From DATGFK01 sp040007395 (GTDB lineage: Bacteria; Chloroflexota; Anaerolineae; Aggregatilineales; UBA2796): DNA of 12,676 nucleotides. The notes beneath the pieces were generated by a model, which had not been told where the DNA came from, did not search any database, and saw nothing but the letters and a program-made list of their open reading frames with translations. Shown piece after piece: positions 1 to 6,810 of this stretch (position 1 is its first letter; each line of letters starts with the position of its first letter). Where the stretch lies: assembly GCA_040007395.1 (NCBI GenBank), contig JBDTVG010000273.1, forward strand, positions 1-12,676, written 5' to 3'. A program made the translations under genes and the position numbers.

Positions 1-44
1 CCGGCATTTTCCTGCCCTGCAAGCCCTTTCCCTCCTACTGTCGG

Positions 45-73
45 GTGACTAGTTTTTTTTGAACCTCTATGCT
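45..73 (+). promoter_or_regulatory. Candidate sigma-70 promoter of the tRNA cluster
   Basis: A -35-like GTGACT at 45-50 is followed after 17 bases by a -10-like TATGCT at 68-73. A second, extended -10 reading (TG-C-TAGACT, 70-78) overlaps it. Transcription from here would start about 10 bases upstream of the first tRNA. The run of eight T at 53-60 lies in the spacer. The segment CCTCTAT...ATGCTARACT recurs before the third tRNA, which supports a functional role. The match to consensus is only moderate (about 4 of 6 in each box). Confidence 0.4.
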
Positions 74-88
74 AGACTAATCAATGGT

Positions 89-164
89 GAAGATGTGGCT
101 TAATGTGAAAGCGCCCACCTTCTAAGTGGAGGATCTCAGGTTCAAATCCTAAGTATCTTCACCG
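89..164 (+). tRNA. tRNA-Arg(TCT)-like, atypical
   Basis: The cloverleaf reads as follows. The acceptor is GAAGATG paired with TATCTTC (154-160, last pair G.T). The D stem is GCTT/AAGC with loop AATGTGA. The anticodon stem has four solid pairs (CCAC/GTGG) around loop CTTCTAA, giving anticodon TCT. The T arm is CTCAGG-TTCAAAT-CCTAAG with one C-A mismatch. The discriminator is A161, followed by CCG instead of CCA. A flanking GGT (86-88) pairs with ACC (161-163) and could extend the acceptor helix to ten pairs. The body is nearly identical to the third tRNA, apart from the anticodon arm and scattered transitions. The mismatches make it weaker than tRNA 3, and it may be partly degenerate. Confidence 0.7.
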
Positions 165-170
165 TTTCGT

Positions 171-250
171 GGAGACATGGTGTAGCGTGAGCATATATTT
201 GGACCTCCAAAGTCCGGTAAAGGGGCAGGTTCAAGTCCTGCCTGTCTCCA
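171..250 (+). tRNA. tRNA-Trp(CCA)-like, atypical
   Basis: Acceptor GGAGACA pairs perfectly with TGTCTCC (243-249). The D stem is GTGT/GCAT with loop AGCGTGA. The anticodon stem is GGAC/GTCC around loop CTCCAAA, giving anticodon CCA. The T arm is GGCAGG-TTCAAGT-CCTGCC, six pairs with a standard loop. The discriminator is A250, followed by CCC, so no CCA end is encoded. Between the D stem and anticodon stem lie about five extra bases (ATATT) that its partner tRNA 4 lacks. A competing hairpin TTTGG/CCAAA could form across the anticodon loop. Bacterial tRNA-Trp normally has discriminator G, so charging by TrpRS is doubtful. It is separated from tRNA 1 by only six bases (TTTCGT). Confidence 0.65.
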
Positions 251-254
251 CCCT

Positions 255-281
255 TTGAGAATAATCCTCTATACTTATGCT
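255..281 (+). promoter_or_regulatory. Possible second promoter before tRNA 3
   Basis: TTGAGA (255-260) and TATGCT (276-281) are spaced 15 bases apart, which is short. A TATACT lies at 270-275. The block CCTCTAT...TTATGCTAAACT repeats the region ahead of tRNA 1, as expected if the promoter was duplicated with the two-tRNA unit. The call rests mainly on that repetition. Confidence 0.3.
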
Positions 282-296
282 AAACTCACTGACGGT

Positions 297-372
297 GAAG
301 ATGTAGCTCAACGTGAGAGCGCGATCTGCAAAATCGCAGGGTCTCAGGTTCAAGTCCTGAGCATCTTCACCA
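297..372 (+). tRNA. tRNA-Cys(GCA)-like, atypical
   Basis: This is the best formed of the four, exactly 76 bases with an encoded CCA. Acceptor GAAGATG pairs perfectly with CATCTTC (362-368). The D stem is GCTC/GAGC with loop AACGTGA. The anticodon stem is GCGAT/ATCGC around CTGCAAA, giving anticodon GCA. The variable region is AGGGT. The T arm is CTCAGG-TTCAAGT-CCTGAG, six pairs. Discriminator A369 is followed by CCA. The D loop has G18 but T where G19 should be. The 5' GGT (294-296) can pair with ACC (369-371). Bacterial tRNA-Cys normally carries discriminator U, so the amino acid actually attached is uncertain. The body is shared with tRNA 1. Confidence 0.85.
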
Positions 373-378
373 CTTCGT

Positions 379-452
379 GGAGATATGGTGTAGCGTGAGC
401 ACGTCGCCTTGACAAGGCGAATAGGGACAGGTTCAATTCCTGTCTATCTCCC
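379..452 (+). tRNA. tRNA-Val(GAC)-like, atypical
   Basis: Acceptor GGAGATA pairs perfectly with TATCTCC (445-451). The D stem is GTGT/GCAC with loop AGCGTGA. The anticodon stem is TCGCC/GGCGA around loop TTGACAA, giving anticodon GAC. The variable region is ATAGG. The T arm is GACAGG-TTCAATT-CCTGTC, six pairs. The discriminator would be C452, which is rare for valine (normally A), and no CCA follows. It shares its acceptor stem (one transition apart), D arm and linker with tRNA 2, yet has a different anticodon arm. It ends 15 bases before the TTG start of the next gene, in the same direction. Confidence 0.8.
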
Positions 453-467
453 CCTAATTGGAATAGA

Positions 468-2285
468 TTGAGTCGTCAAATGACCGATATTGCGCGCCAT
501 CTGAATGGTATTCTGGCAATCATCCGATCTCAGGTAGCAAATGTATTAGAATCTTCTACGCCGCCGAATCTGCTGGCGATTCGACAGGAGATCGCCGCGT
601 TTTTGCCGTCCAGCTATGGCGTTGCATCTGGAACCATCACGAATGATCAGGGTGAACGGTCAGAGTCTGTACAGATCCTAATCTATGACAAGCCACATTC
701 CAGCGATCTTTATAGAGAACAGAGTACGGACTTCAAGATTCAGCACGTGCTGCTTGTAATTGATGTTGCGGTCGCATATTCTGCTGCTACCTTCGATCAA
801 AGTCTACAGCGCATTGGCAGTGTCAAAGCGCTCAAGGGGCCGATCAAAAAGTACAAAGCGCCAAACACGAAACTGCCACCGGGACAGCAGCGCGAGATGA
901 TCCCGACTTATCGTCTGCCCGTGTGCCTGATGTATTGTAATCACTTGATACTTGCCGCAACCGATCCTCCTTTTGTCGAGATCGGCAACCTGCTAAAAAG
1001 CTACCCGGTTCACCTCACCCCTGATTACGTATATTGTGCAGCCCAAAACCTTCTTTATCGCAATCCGCTGCTCGATGATCTATCTTTCACGCCATCCGAT
1101 GTCGGGTTGAGTCTAACCCCAGCGCTCAACAGGCCCCGCGCCTGCTATATCTGCAAAGGCAAATTTTTCCGCCAGCATCCTTTCTACGAAAAGTTATGCG
1201 TGCGCTGTGGTGACCTGAATTATGAGAAACGTACACAGCACATAGACTTGAGTGGCAGAATCGCGCTGGTCACCGGAGCACGGCTACGGATCGGTTATCA
1301 GACGGCACTGAAACTACTCCGCTGTGATGCACAGGTGATTGCCGTGACACGCTTTCCGCATGATGCTGCCCGCCGTTATGCCGCCGAGCCAGATTTTGTA
1401 GATTGGAAGGATTGCCTCCACATCTATGGCGTAGATTTTCGGCATACTGCCGGACTTGAAATGTTTGTCCATTATTTGACCAATTCGTATCCGAAACTGG
1501 ATATCCTGATCAACAATGCAGCCCAGACTGTACGCCGACCACCAGCCTATTACCAGCATCTGTTGGAGTTCGAACGGCGTTCACTTGGTAATCTCCCGGT
1601 GGAGTTACGTCCGTTGCTTACTCCAAGGCTGAACCATCAACCCATCGATGCTGGACAGCAGACGCTTTATCCGCTGGCATCGCTAACCACCTCGTCGGCA
1701 GAACTGTCACAGATAGTGTTTGCGCCAGGGGATGAAGTCCAAGATGCAGATCTTTTTCCGCCTGAACACTACAACCGAGATCAGGAACAGATCGACAATC
1801 GCGGTGCCAATAGTTGGGTGCTCACATTAGGTGAAGTATCCATGCCAGAACTCTTGGAAGTACATTTAGTAAATGCTGTTGCGCCTGCCTTGCTCGCCAG
1901 CGCTCTCAAACCCTTGATGCTACGCAGTGAGGCCGATCAGCGTTTTGTCATCAATGTATCAGCGTCCGAAGGACAATTTGCCCAGACAAAACGTGGTGTC
2001 CATCCTCACACGAATATGGCAAAAGCGGCGCTCAATATGTTGACCCGCAGTGCCGCACCCGATTACGCGGAGTCGAAGATTTACATGAACAGCGTTGATC
2101 CGGGCTGGGTATCTGACCAACTTCCACATACCAATGATACAGATCGAGAAGCGGCCAATGCACAGCTTCCGCTCGATGCCATTGACGGTGCTGCCCGTAT
2201 CTGCGATCCAATTTTCATGATGGTGCAGGACGGGCAGGCAGTCTATGGAAATCTCTTTAAGGATTACTCCCTCTCTGATTGGTGA
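468..2285 (+). CDS. DUF6602-like / zinc ribbon / atypical SDR fusion protein
   Basis: The protein has 605 residues from TTG at 468, or 601 from ATG at 480. Neither start has a clear Shine-Dalgarno site. Residues about 5-125 resemble DUF6602, a nuclease-fold domain (IRQEIAAFLPSSYGVASGTI, then SVQILIYD). Where I expect the E-x-K of that fold this protein has VIDVAVAYS (97-105), so it is probably not catalytic. C226, C229, C244 and C247 form a zinc ribbon. From about 258 a Rossmann short-chain dehydrogenase follows: TGARLRIG (269-276, cofactor loop), NNAA (349-352), S498 or S500, and HTNMAKAA with K519. The catalytic Tyr position is T515. A roughly 100-residue insertion (about 358-460) separates the halves. 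The ribbon plus SDR part is recognisable as one atypical oxidoreductase family, and the N-terminal fusion is the odd element. The substrate is unknown. The 3' end overlaps the convergent VWA gene by 22 bases. Translation of the whole frame is secure; function is not. Confidence 0.85.
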   Translation: MSRQMTDIARHLNGILAIIRSQVANVLESSTPPNLLAIRQEIAAFLPSSYGVASGTITNDQGERSESVQILIYDKPHSSDLYREQSTDFKIQHVLLVIDVAVAYSAATFDQSLQRIGSVKALKGPIKKYKAPNTKLPPGQQREMIPTYRLPVCLMYCNHLILAATDPPFVEIGNLLKSYPVHLTPDYVYCAAQNLLYRNPLLDDLSFTPSDVGLSLTPALNRPRACYICKGKFFRQHPFYEKLCVRCGDLNYEKRTQHIDLSGRIALVTGARLRIGYQTALKLLRCDAQVIAVTRFPHDAARRYAAEPDFVDWKDCLHIYGVDFRHTAGLEMFVHYLTNSYPKLDILINNAAQTVRRPPAYYQHLLEFERRSLGNLPVELRPLLTPRLNHQPIDAGQQTLYPLASLTTSSAELSQIVFAPGDEVQDADLFPPEHYNRDQEQIDNRGANSWVLTLGEVSMPELLEVHLVNAVAPALLASALKPLMLRSEADQRFVINVSASEGQFAQTKRGVHPHTNMAKAALNMLTRSAAPDYAESKIYMNSVDPGWVSDQLPHTNDTDREAANAQLPLDAIDGAARICDPIFMMVQDGQAVYGNLFKDYSLSDW

Positions 2286-3484
2286 GTATAGGGGATATTG
2301 TGACTGGTGGCCCACTGCGCGATATTCTTGCGGTTGATCGTTGCTGCCATCAAATCGGGGAATAGCTGCGGCGTACAGGCAAAGGATACGATGCCAAGTT
2401 TTGCCAGAGCTTTAGCAGTTTGGGAATCGAAGCTCGGCGCACCGTCATCGTTCAGAGCCAGGAGTGCTATAAATTGGACACCGGACGCAACAATGCTGCT
2501 TGCCCGCCGCATCATATTTCTCCGATCACCGCCTTCATAAAGATCACTAATCAGCACAAAAATTGTATCTTGAGGCCGAGTGATCAACTGCTGGCAGTAA
2601 CCGAGTGCCTTATCAATGTCGGTACCACCGCCAAGCTGCGTTCCAAATAATACGTCCACTGGATCGCTCAAGCCAGGTGTTAAATCAACTACCGAAGTAT
2701 CGAACACGACCAAATGAGTTCGCACAGCAGGCAAAGATGCCAGTACCGCACCAAAAACACTGGCGTAAACCACCGAGGTTGCCATCGAGCCGCTTTCATC
2801 GATACACAGGATCACATCGCGCATGGCGGATCGGCGACGGGAGAACCCTATCAAGCGTTCTGGGATAACGGTTTTATACTCCGGCTGGTAATGCTTCAGG
2901 TTGATTCGAATAGTCCGATTCCAATCGATCTCCTGATGGCGTGGACGGCGGTTGCGAATCGCCCGATTCAGGCTACCTAGAACAGCCTGTCGCATCGGAT
3001 TCGTCAGCCGCCGCAACAGATCATCGACCAGCTTCTTGACAACAAGCCGCGCGGTATCTCTGGTGGTGTCGGGCAGCAAATGCTTGAGTGAGAGCAGTTC
3101 TGCAACCAGATGCTCGTCTGGGTCCAGAGTCTCCAGGATCTCTGGTTCCATTAGCAGTTGGCGCAACCCTAATCGCTCGATGGCATCTTGCTGCATGATG
3201 CGAACAATCGGTGTTGGAAAATATTCTCGGATGTCGCCCAGCCAGCGTGCCACGTTCAGTATCGATTTACCCATTCCCCCCTGACGCGATCCACCCTGTT
3301 TAGCCAGTTTTTGATCTTTTCCATATAGCGCAGTTAAGGCATGATCAATCTGCTGGTCATGCCCGCCAAGCGATATGCAAATACCATCGCAAGGGCCACC
3401 ACCAAGAATCAATCGCCAGCGTCGCCACTGCTTTTGTTCCTCGGATTCCTGTTCGAGCGGCTCGATCAGTGTTTCGTCGTTCAT
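2264..3484 (-). CDS. VWA domain protein, CoxE-like (last gene of MoxR/VWA operon)
   Basis: The protein has 406 residues. The first 30 are charged and rich in Glu/Trp/Arg, followed by a family-typical helical region (about 30-210). The C-terminal half is a von Willebrand A domain with a complete metal-ion-dependent adhesion site: DESGS (229-233), T288 in GGGTD and D314 in ISDLYEGG. Such proteins act with MoxR AAA+ ATPases as substrate adaptors in protein remodelling or metal-cofactor insertion, as in the CoxD/CoxE pair. Its ATG at 3484 overlaps the stop of the DUF5682 gene by four bases (ATGA), and GAGGAG lies five to six bases upstream, so it is translationally coupled. No signal peptide is seen, so it is cytosolic. 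The specific target is unknown. The 3' end runs 22 bases into the convergent fusion gene. Confidence 0.9.
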   Translation of the reverse strand: MNDETLIEPLEQESEEQKQWRRWRLILGGGPCDGICISLGGHDQQIDHALTALYGKDQKLAKQGGSRQGGMGKSILNVARWLGDIREYFPTPIVRIMQQDAIERLGLRQLLMEPEILETLDPDEHLVAELLSLKHLLPDTTRDTARLVVKKLVDDLLRRLTNPMRQAVLGSLNRAIRNRRPRHQEIDWNRTIRINLKHYQPEYKTVIPERLIGFSRRRSAMRDVILCIDESGSMATSVVYASVFGAVLASLPAVRTHLVVFDTSVVDLTPGLSDPVDVLFGTQLGGGTDIDKALGYCQQLITRPQDTIFVLISDLYEGGDRRNMMRRASSIVASGVQFIALLALNDDGAPSFDSQTAKALAKLGIVSFACTPQLFPDLMAATINRKNIAQWATSHNIPYTHQSERE

Positions 3485-5712
3485 GGTCTCTCCTCGATTC
3501 CTAGAATCAGGGCGATCAACGGGAGCGGCAGCTTTGCCCGCGCTTCGTCCAGTGGAATAGCGCCTTCATTTTTCGTCTTACCTCGCAGCAGTTGTCCGAT
3601 CTTGCGACGTTCAGGTTCGGTAAAACTCGAAAATGTCCGACGCAGCAGCGGCAGCAGCATGATAAACGTATCATCGCTTAATGAGCGCACCCAATCATCG
3701 ATAATCTTGAGCAGCGCCTTGTCATAGAGCAACACCATACCGCTATCGCGTAGAAATCCTTCGAGCCACGCCGATGACCGCATAGGTTCACTAGCTGGCG
3801 ACATTTCTAGGCTCATCACCCGCCCAATGTCCTCCGCTTTGAAAACATCGGCATCGAACAGGATACGACAGCATCGTCCGCTGATTAGCCCATGTACTGC
3901 CGTATCCTCCAGAATATTTCCCAGTGCGTGGTGCCACGAGTTTAGATACTCGGCATTTTCGAATAAGCGGAGGGCAATGTTCACGGCGCAGATCAATTTG
4001 AACATCTCCGAGGCGGCATCATCCGCCAGCAACGTACAGGCTCCAGCAAGATTTACCCAGATACGTACTGCGATCACATCGATCACTAACCGCAGCATCC
4101 CCTCACCAGTCTGGCGCACATTACCATAGCACAGCACATCGACCAACGCTGGTAGTCCTGCCATGAGCGCTTTAAAGTCCGTCGTCAGCGCTGAGATTTC
4201 TTGCAAACGCTGCGAGACAAATTCCGCCGCCTCTGGAAGATCCGCCAGCAGCACATCGCCAATTAGCCCAGTGAGTGCTAGAAGTTCCTTTGTCTCTTGC
4301 GCCCGGTGATGTGTATATGCTGAGGCCGCATCAGCAATTGTATTGCCCCAGGCACTTCGCTCGATCAACCGGATAGTAAGTTCAGGCTGCCAGCGCAGAT
4401 CCCAGATCTCACGGAAAGTGCCACCTTTTCCTGCAGCCTCGATCTTGGTTCCCCAGGCAATGTCCAGAAGCAGTAGTCGGTGCAACAGATGACTGCGTTC
4501 CAGGTGCTGTTGTACCCGCAAATCAAGGTTCAGCGTCGTTTCGCCATCGTCTGGGCGCAAGTTGAGCCGTTTCTGCTCACGTCTTAGATCGTGATGAAGC
4601 GGCACCATCGGCGTATTGTCGGGAACACTGCCAATCGTTTCGCCTACAATGAGCTTGCGGGCGATCAGCTCCAGAGGCTTCTCGCTACCAAAACAGTAGA
4701 CAGACCGCACAGCTTCGTTGAATTCAGCGAGACCGGGCAGTGCCAGACCACGCAGGGCAGCTAACGATTCAGCCAACCGCGCCGCATCAATGATCTGGGC
4801 GGTAGAAGCGGTCAGATCTTCACCGCGCAGCAGATGAGCGGCCTTAGTCAGCCAGTTAATCCCGATGTCGCCTTCGCATTCCCATAGATGCTGATACCAG
4901 CCCGGTGACCAGATCCCCGCGCCGTAACCGGAAACCATGGTGAGGCGGCTGTTTGTCCAGGGAATCCAGGTAGCTGTAATCGCTATTGAGGGCAGATTTG
5001 CTAGTATTGCTTCATCCTGATCTGCATGATTCTCTGGAGAGGCCAACGCGGGCGTATGCCATGCGCCACACACGACTGCAATCCGCCGGTAATTCTGCTT
5101 CTGCGTGCTACGAATGATGCTGCGCATGTAAGCTTCACGTTGGATTTCGTGTTGTAATACTTGTGCCGACATGTGCACCAAATCCTGCTCGCGCAGCGCG
5201 ATCATAGCCTCCTGTACAGCGATGAAAATATCCTCGTTGTCACGGCGGTGTTCGACCGTATGCTCCCACCAGCGTTCGCCATCAGGGAATCCCGCCGCTT
5301 TTGCCAGTTCTCCCAAAGGATCAAGGTGAACTGCCTGCTGATGGGTGCTGTCGTGTTCGTCGGGTGCTTGCTCGTTCTGTTCTTCGATCATCGCCAGTTG
5401 ATGGCACTGCGGTAGATCCATAAATCGAACCGGGATGCTAGCCAAGAGAGCATATCGGACGGCCTGCCATTCGGGTGAAAAGGTTGCCATCGGGTAATAG
5501 GCCGCTTTTTTCGGATTCTGTGTAGCGTAAAGCAGCAGTGCTACCGGAGGCTGCATATGGGCGTGAATCACCAGTGGCAGCACCGATTCCGCATCAGGCG
5601 GCCCTTCTACCAGCAATACATCGGGCTTCAGCGCATCCAACGCCTGGATCACACTACGGGCTGACCCTGGCCCATGATGGCGAACGCCAAAGAGGTGAAC
5701 CTCGCCAGCCAT
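3481..5712 (-). CDS. DUF5682 family protein
   Basis: The protein has 743 residues from the ATG at 5712. A further in-frame ATG at 5733 lies inside the MoxR gene and is rejected, because a perfect GGAGGT sits nine bases before 5712 and the junction is TAATG (one-base overlap). N-terminal motifs are HLFGVRHHGPGS (6-17) and LLVEGPP (33-39), and GAWHTP lies at 216-221. This His-rich, Glu-bearing pattern is reminiscent of the ChaN/TraB/EreA-type superfamily, which would suggest a metal-binding hydrolase, but that link is my inference. The remaining 500 residues are mostly helical and have no motif I recognise. The gene always seems to travel with MoxR, VWA, DUF5691 and SWIM genes. Plausible roles are the enzymatic effector of the complex or its client. 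It is cytosolic: no signal peptide or membrane segment is evident. Confidence 0.88.
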   Translation of the reverse strand: MAGEVHLFGVRHHGPGSARSVIQALDALKPDVLLVEGPPDAESVLPLVIHAHMQPPVALLLYATQNPKKAAYYPMATFSPEWQAVRYALLASIPVRFMDLPQCHQLAMIEEQNEQAPDEHDSTHQQAVHLDPLGELAKAAGFPDGERWWEHTVEHRRDNEDIFIAVQEAMIALREQDLVHMSAQVLQHEIQREAYMRSIIRSTQKQNYRRIAVVCGAWHTPALASPENHADQDEAILANLPSIAITATWIPWTNSRLTMVSGYGAGIWSPGWYQHLWECEGDIGINWLTKAAHLLRGEDLTASTAQIIDAARLAESLAALRGLALPGLAEFNEAVRSVYCFGSEKPLELIARKLIVGETIGSVPDNTPMVPLHHDLRREQKRLNLRPDDGETTLNLDLRVQQHLERSHLLHRLLLLDIAWGTKIEAAGKGGTFREIWDLRWQPELTIRLIERSAWGNTIADAASAYTHHRAQETKELLALTGLIGDVLLADLPEAAEFVSQRLQEISALTTDFKALMAGLPALVDVLCYGNVRQTGEGMLRLVIDVIAVRIWVNLAGACTLLADDAASEMFKLICAVNIALRLFENAEYLNSWHHALGNILEDTAVHGLISGRCCRILFDADVFKAEDIGRVMSLEMSPASEPMRSSAWLEGFLRDSGMVLLYDKALLKIIDDWVRSLSDDTFIMLLPLLRRTFSSFTEPERRKIGQLLRGKTKNEGAIPLDEARAKLPLPLIALILGIEERP

Positions 5713-6794
5713 TATGCTGTTACCTCCCGGCACGCCTGGTAGAGATCTCGCCAGCCATCACGCTCTTTGACGACCGTTTCCAGATATTCCAACCAGGCCA
5801 TGCGATCCTGAATGGGATCTTTGATGACAGCGCCGACCAGACTGGCGGCAATATCATCGGCACTTAGTACACCATCGCCAAAGTGTGTAGCGAGCGCCAG
5901 CCCACTGTTGATTACCGAAATTGCTTCGGCAGTGCTCAATGTGCTGCTCGGTGATTTCAACCGCTTCTGCTGATCCCTGGTCTGTCCATCGCGCAGTTCG
6001 CGGAAGATGGTGACTACCCGCCGAATCTCCTGGAGTACAGGAGGAGGCGTGGGAAGTTTTAAGGCAGTGCCCATGGCCTGCACACGCGCTTGCACGATGG
6101 TCACTTCGTCGTCTATAGTGCGAGGCAATGGCAGCACAACGGTATTGAACCGCCGTTTAAGCGCGCTTGAGAGTTCATTCACGCCACGATCTCTATCATT
6201 GGCAGTCGCGATCACGTTAAACCCGTGTACTGCCTGAACCTCATCATTCAGTTCTGGCACAGGTAGTGTTTTTTCCGAGAGAATCGTAATGAGCGTATCC
6301 TGAACGTCGGCGGGGATACGAGTCATTTCCTCGACGCGAGCGATTTTGCCTTCGCGCATTGCCAGCATCATCGGACTGGGCACCATTGCCGCTGGAGTCG
6401 GCCCTTCAGCTAGCAGACGCGCATAGTTCCAGCCATAGCGCAGCGTTTCTTCTGCTGTGCCTGCTGTGCCCTGCACCAGAAGAGTCGAATTGTTGCTAAT
6501 TGCTGCGGCGAGATGTTCCGAAACCCACGTTTTCGCTGTACCAGGAACCCCCATGAGCAGCAACGCACGATCTGTGACTAGCGTCGCAATCGCTATCTCG
6601 ATCACACGGCGATCCCCAAAGTATTTAGTCGAGACCTCAACCCCATTCTTGAGTCGCGTGCCTAAGATATACTGGGCTACGGCAAAGGGTGAAAGCTGCC
6701 AGTTTTGGGGTCGGAGATGTGTATCAGCGCGGCGCAGTTCATAGAGTTCTTCTGCGTACTGCTGTTCCGCGTGCTGGCGTAAAACATCGTTCAT
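5712..6794 (-). CDS. MoxR-family AAA+ ATPase
   Basis: The protein has 360 residues from the ATG at 6794, with AGGGA seven bases upstream. The open frame continues upstream to 6956, but that part overlaps the DUF5691 end and reads as Cys-rich noise. Walker A is GVPGTAKT (82-89). The Walker B position reads IARVEE (151-156) rather than the usual DE. The conserved block ADVQDTLITILSEK follows (162-175), sensor 1 is N199 in IATAND, and the arginine-finger region is ALKRRF (211-216). MoxR ATPases form hexamers that use ATP to remodel partner proteins delivered by VWA adaptors, and the VWA partner is two genes downstream. The VEE variant is, as I recall, typical of the MoxR branch linked to SWIM/DUF5691 genes, so the enzyme is probably active. 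Sixteen bases separate it from the DUF5691 stop. Confidence 0.92.
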   Translation of the reverse strand: MNDVLRQHAEQQYAEELYELRRADTHLRPQNWQLSPFAVAQYILGTRLKNGVEVSTKYFGDRRVIEIAIATLVTDRALLLMGVPGTAKTWVSEHLAAAISNNSTLLVQGTAGTAEETLRYGWNYARLLAEGPTPAAMVPSPMMLAMREGKIARVEEMTRIPADVQDTLITILSEKTLPVPELNDEVQAVHGFNVIATANDRDRGVNELSSALKRRFNTVVLPLPRTIDDEVTIVQARVQAMGTALKLPTPPPVLQEIRRVVTIFRELRDGQTRDQQKRLKSPSSTLSTAEAISVINSGLALATHFGDGVLSADDIAASLVGAVIKDPIQDRMAWLEYLETVVKERDGWRDLYQACREVTA

Positions 6795-6810
6795 TGGGGA
6801 TTCCCTTTCA

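Larger units (their letters stand above)
64..452 (+). repeat. Tandem duplication of a two-tRNA unit, 208-base period
   Basis: GGTGAAGATGT begins at 86 and again at 294. GGAGA(C/T)ATGGTGTAGCGTGAGCA begins at 171 and again at 379. Both intervals are 208 bases. The linkers between the paired tRNAs are TTTCGT and CTTCGT. The upstream CCTCTAT block is also repeated, at 64 and 266. The copies differ almost only in the anticodon arms and a few transitions, so the array arose by duplication of a dicistronic unit followed by replacement of the anticodon arms. Confidence 0.85.

Noticed and set aside
53..60. Run of eight T as the tail of a Rho-independent terminator from an upstream gene
   Set aside because: No convincing GC-rich hairpin precedes it; it falls in the spacer of the candidate tRNA promoter.
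86..452. CRISPR-like or mobile-element interpretation of the 208-base repeat
   Set aside because: The repeated parts fold as tRNA arms, and the variable parts are anticodon arms with proper loops. There are no spacers, transposase or target duplications.
1959..2315. A 118-codon minus-strand open frame
   Set aside because: It is antisense to the conserved C-terminal part of the SDR domain and has no domain of its own.
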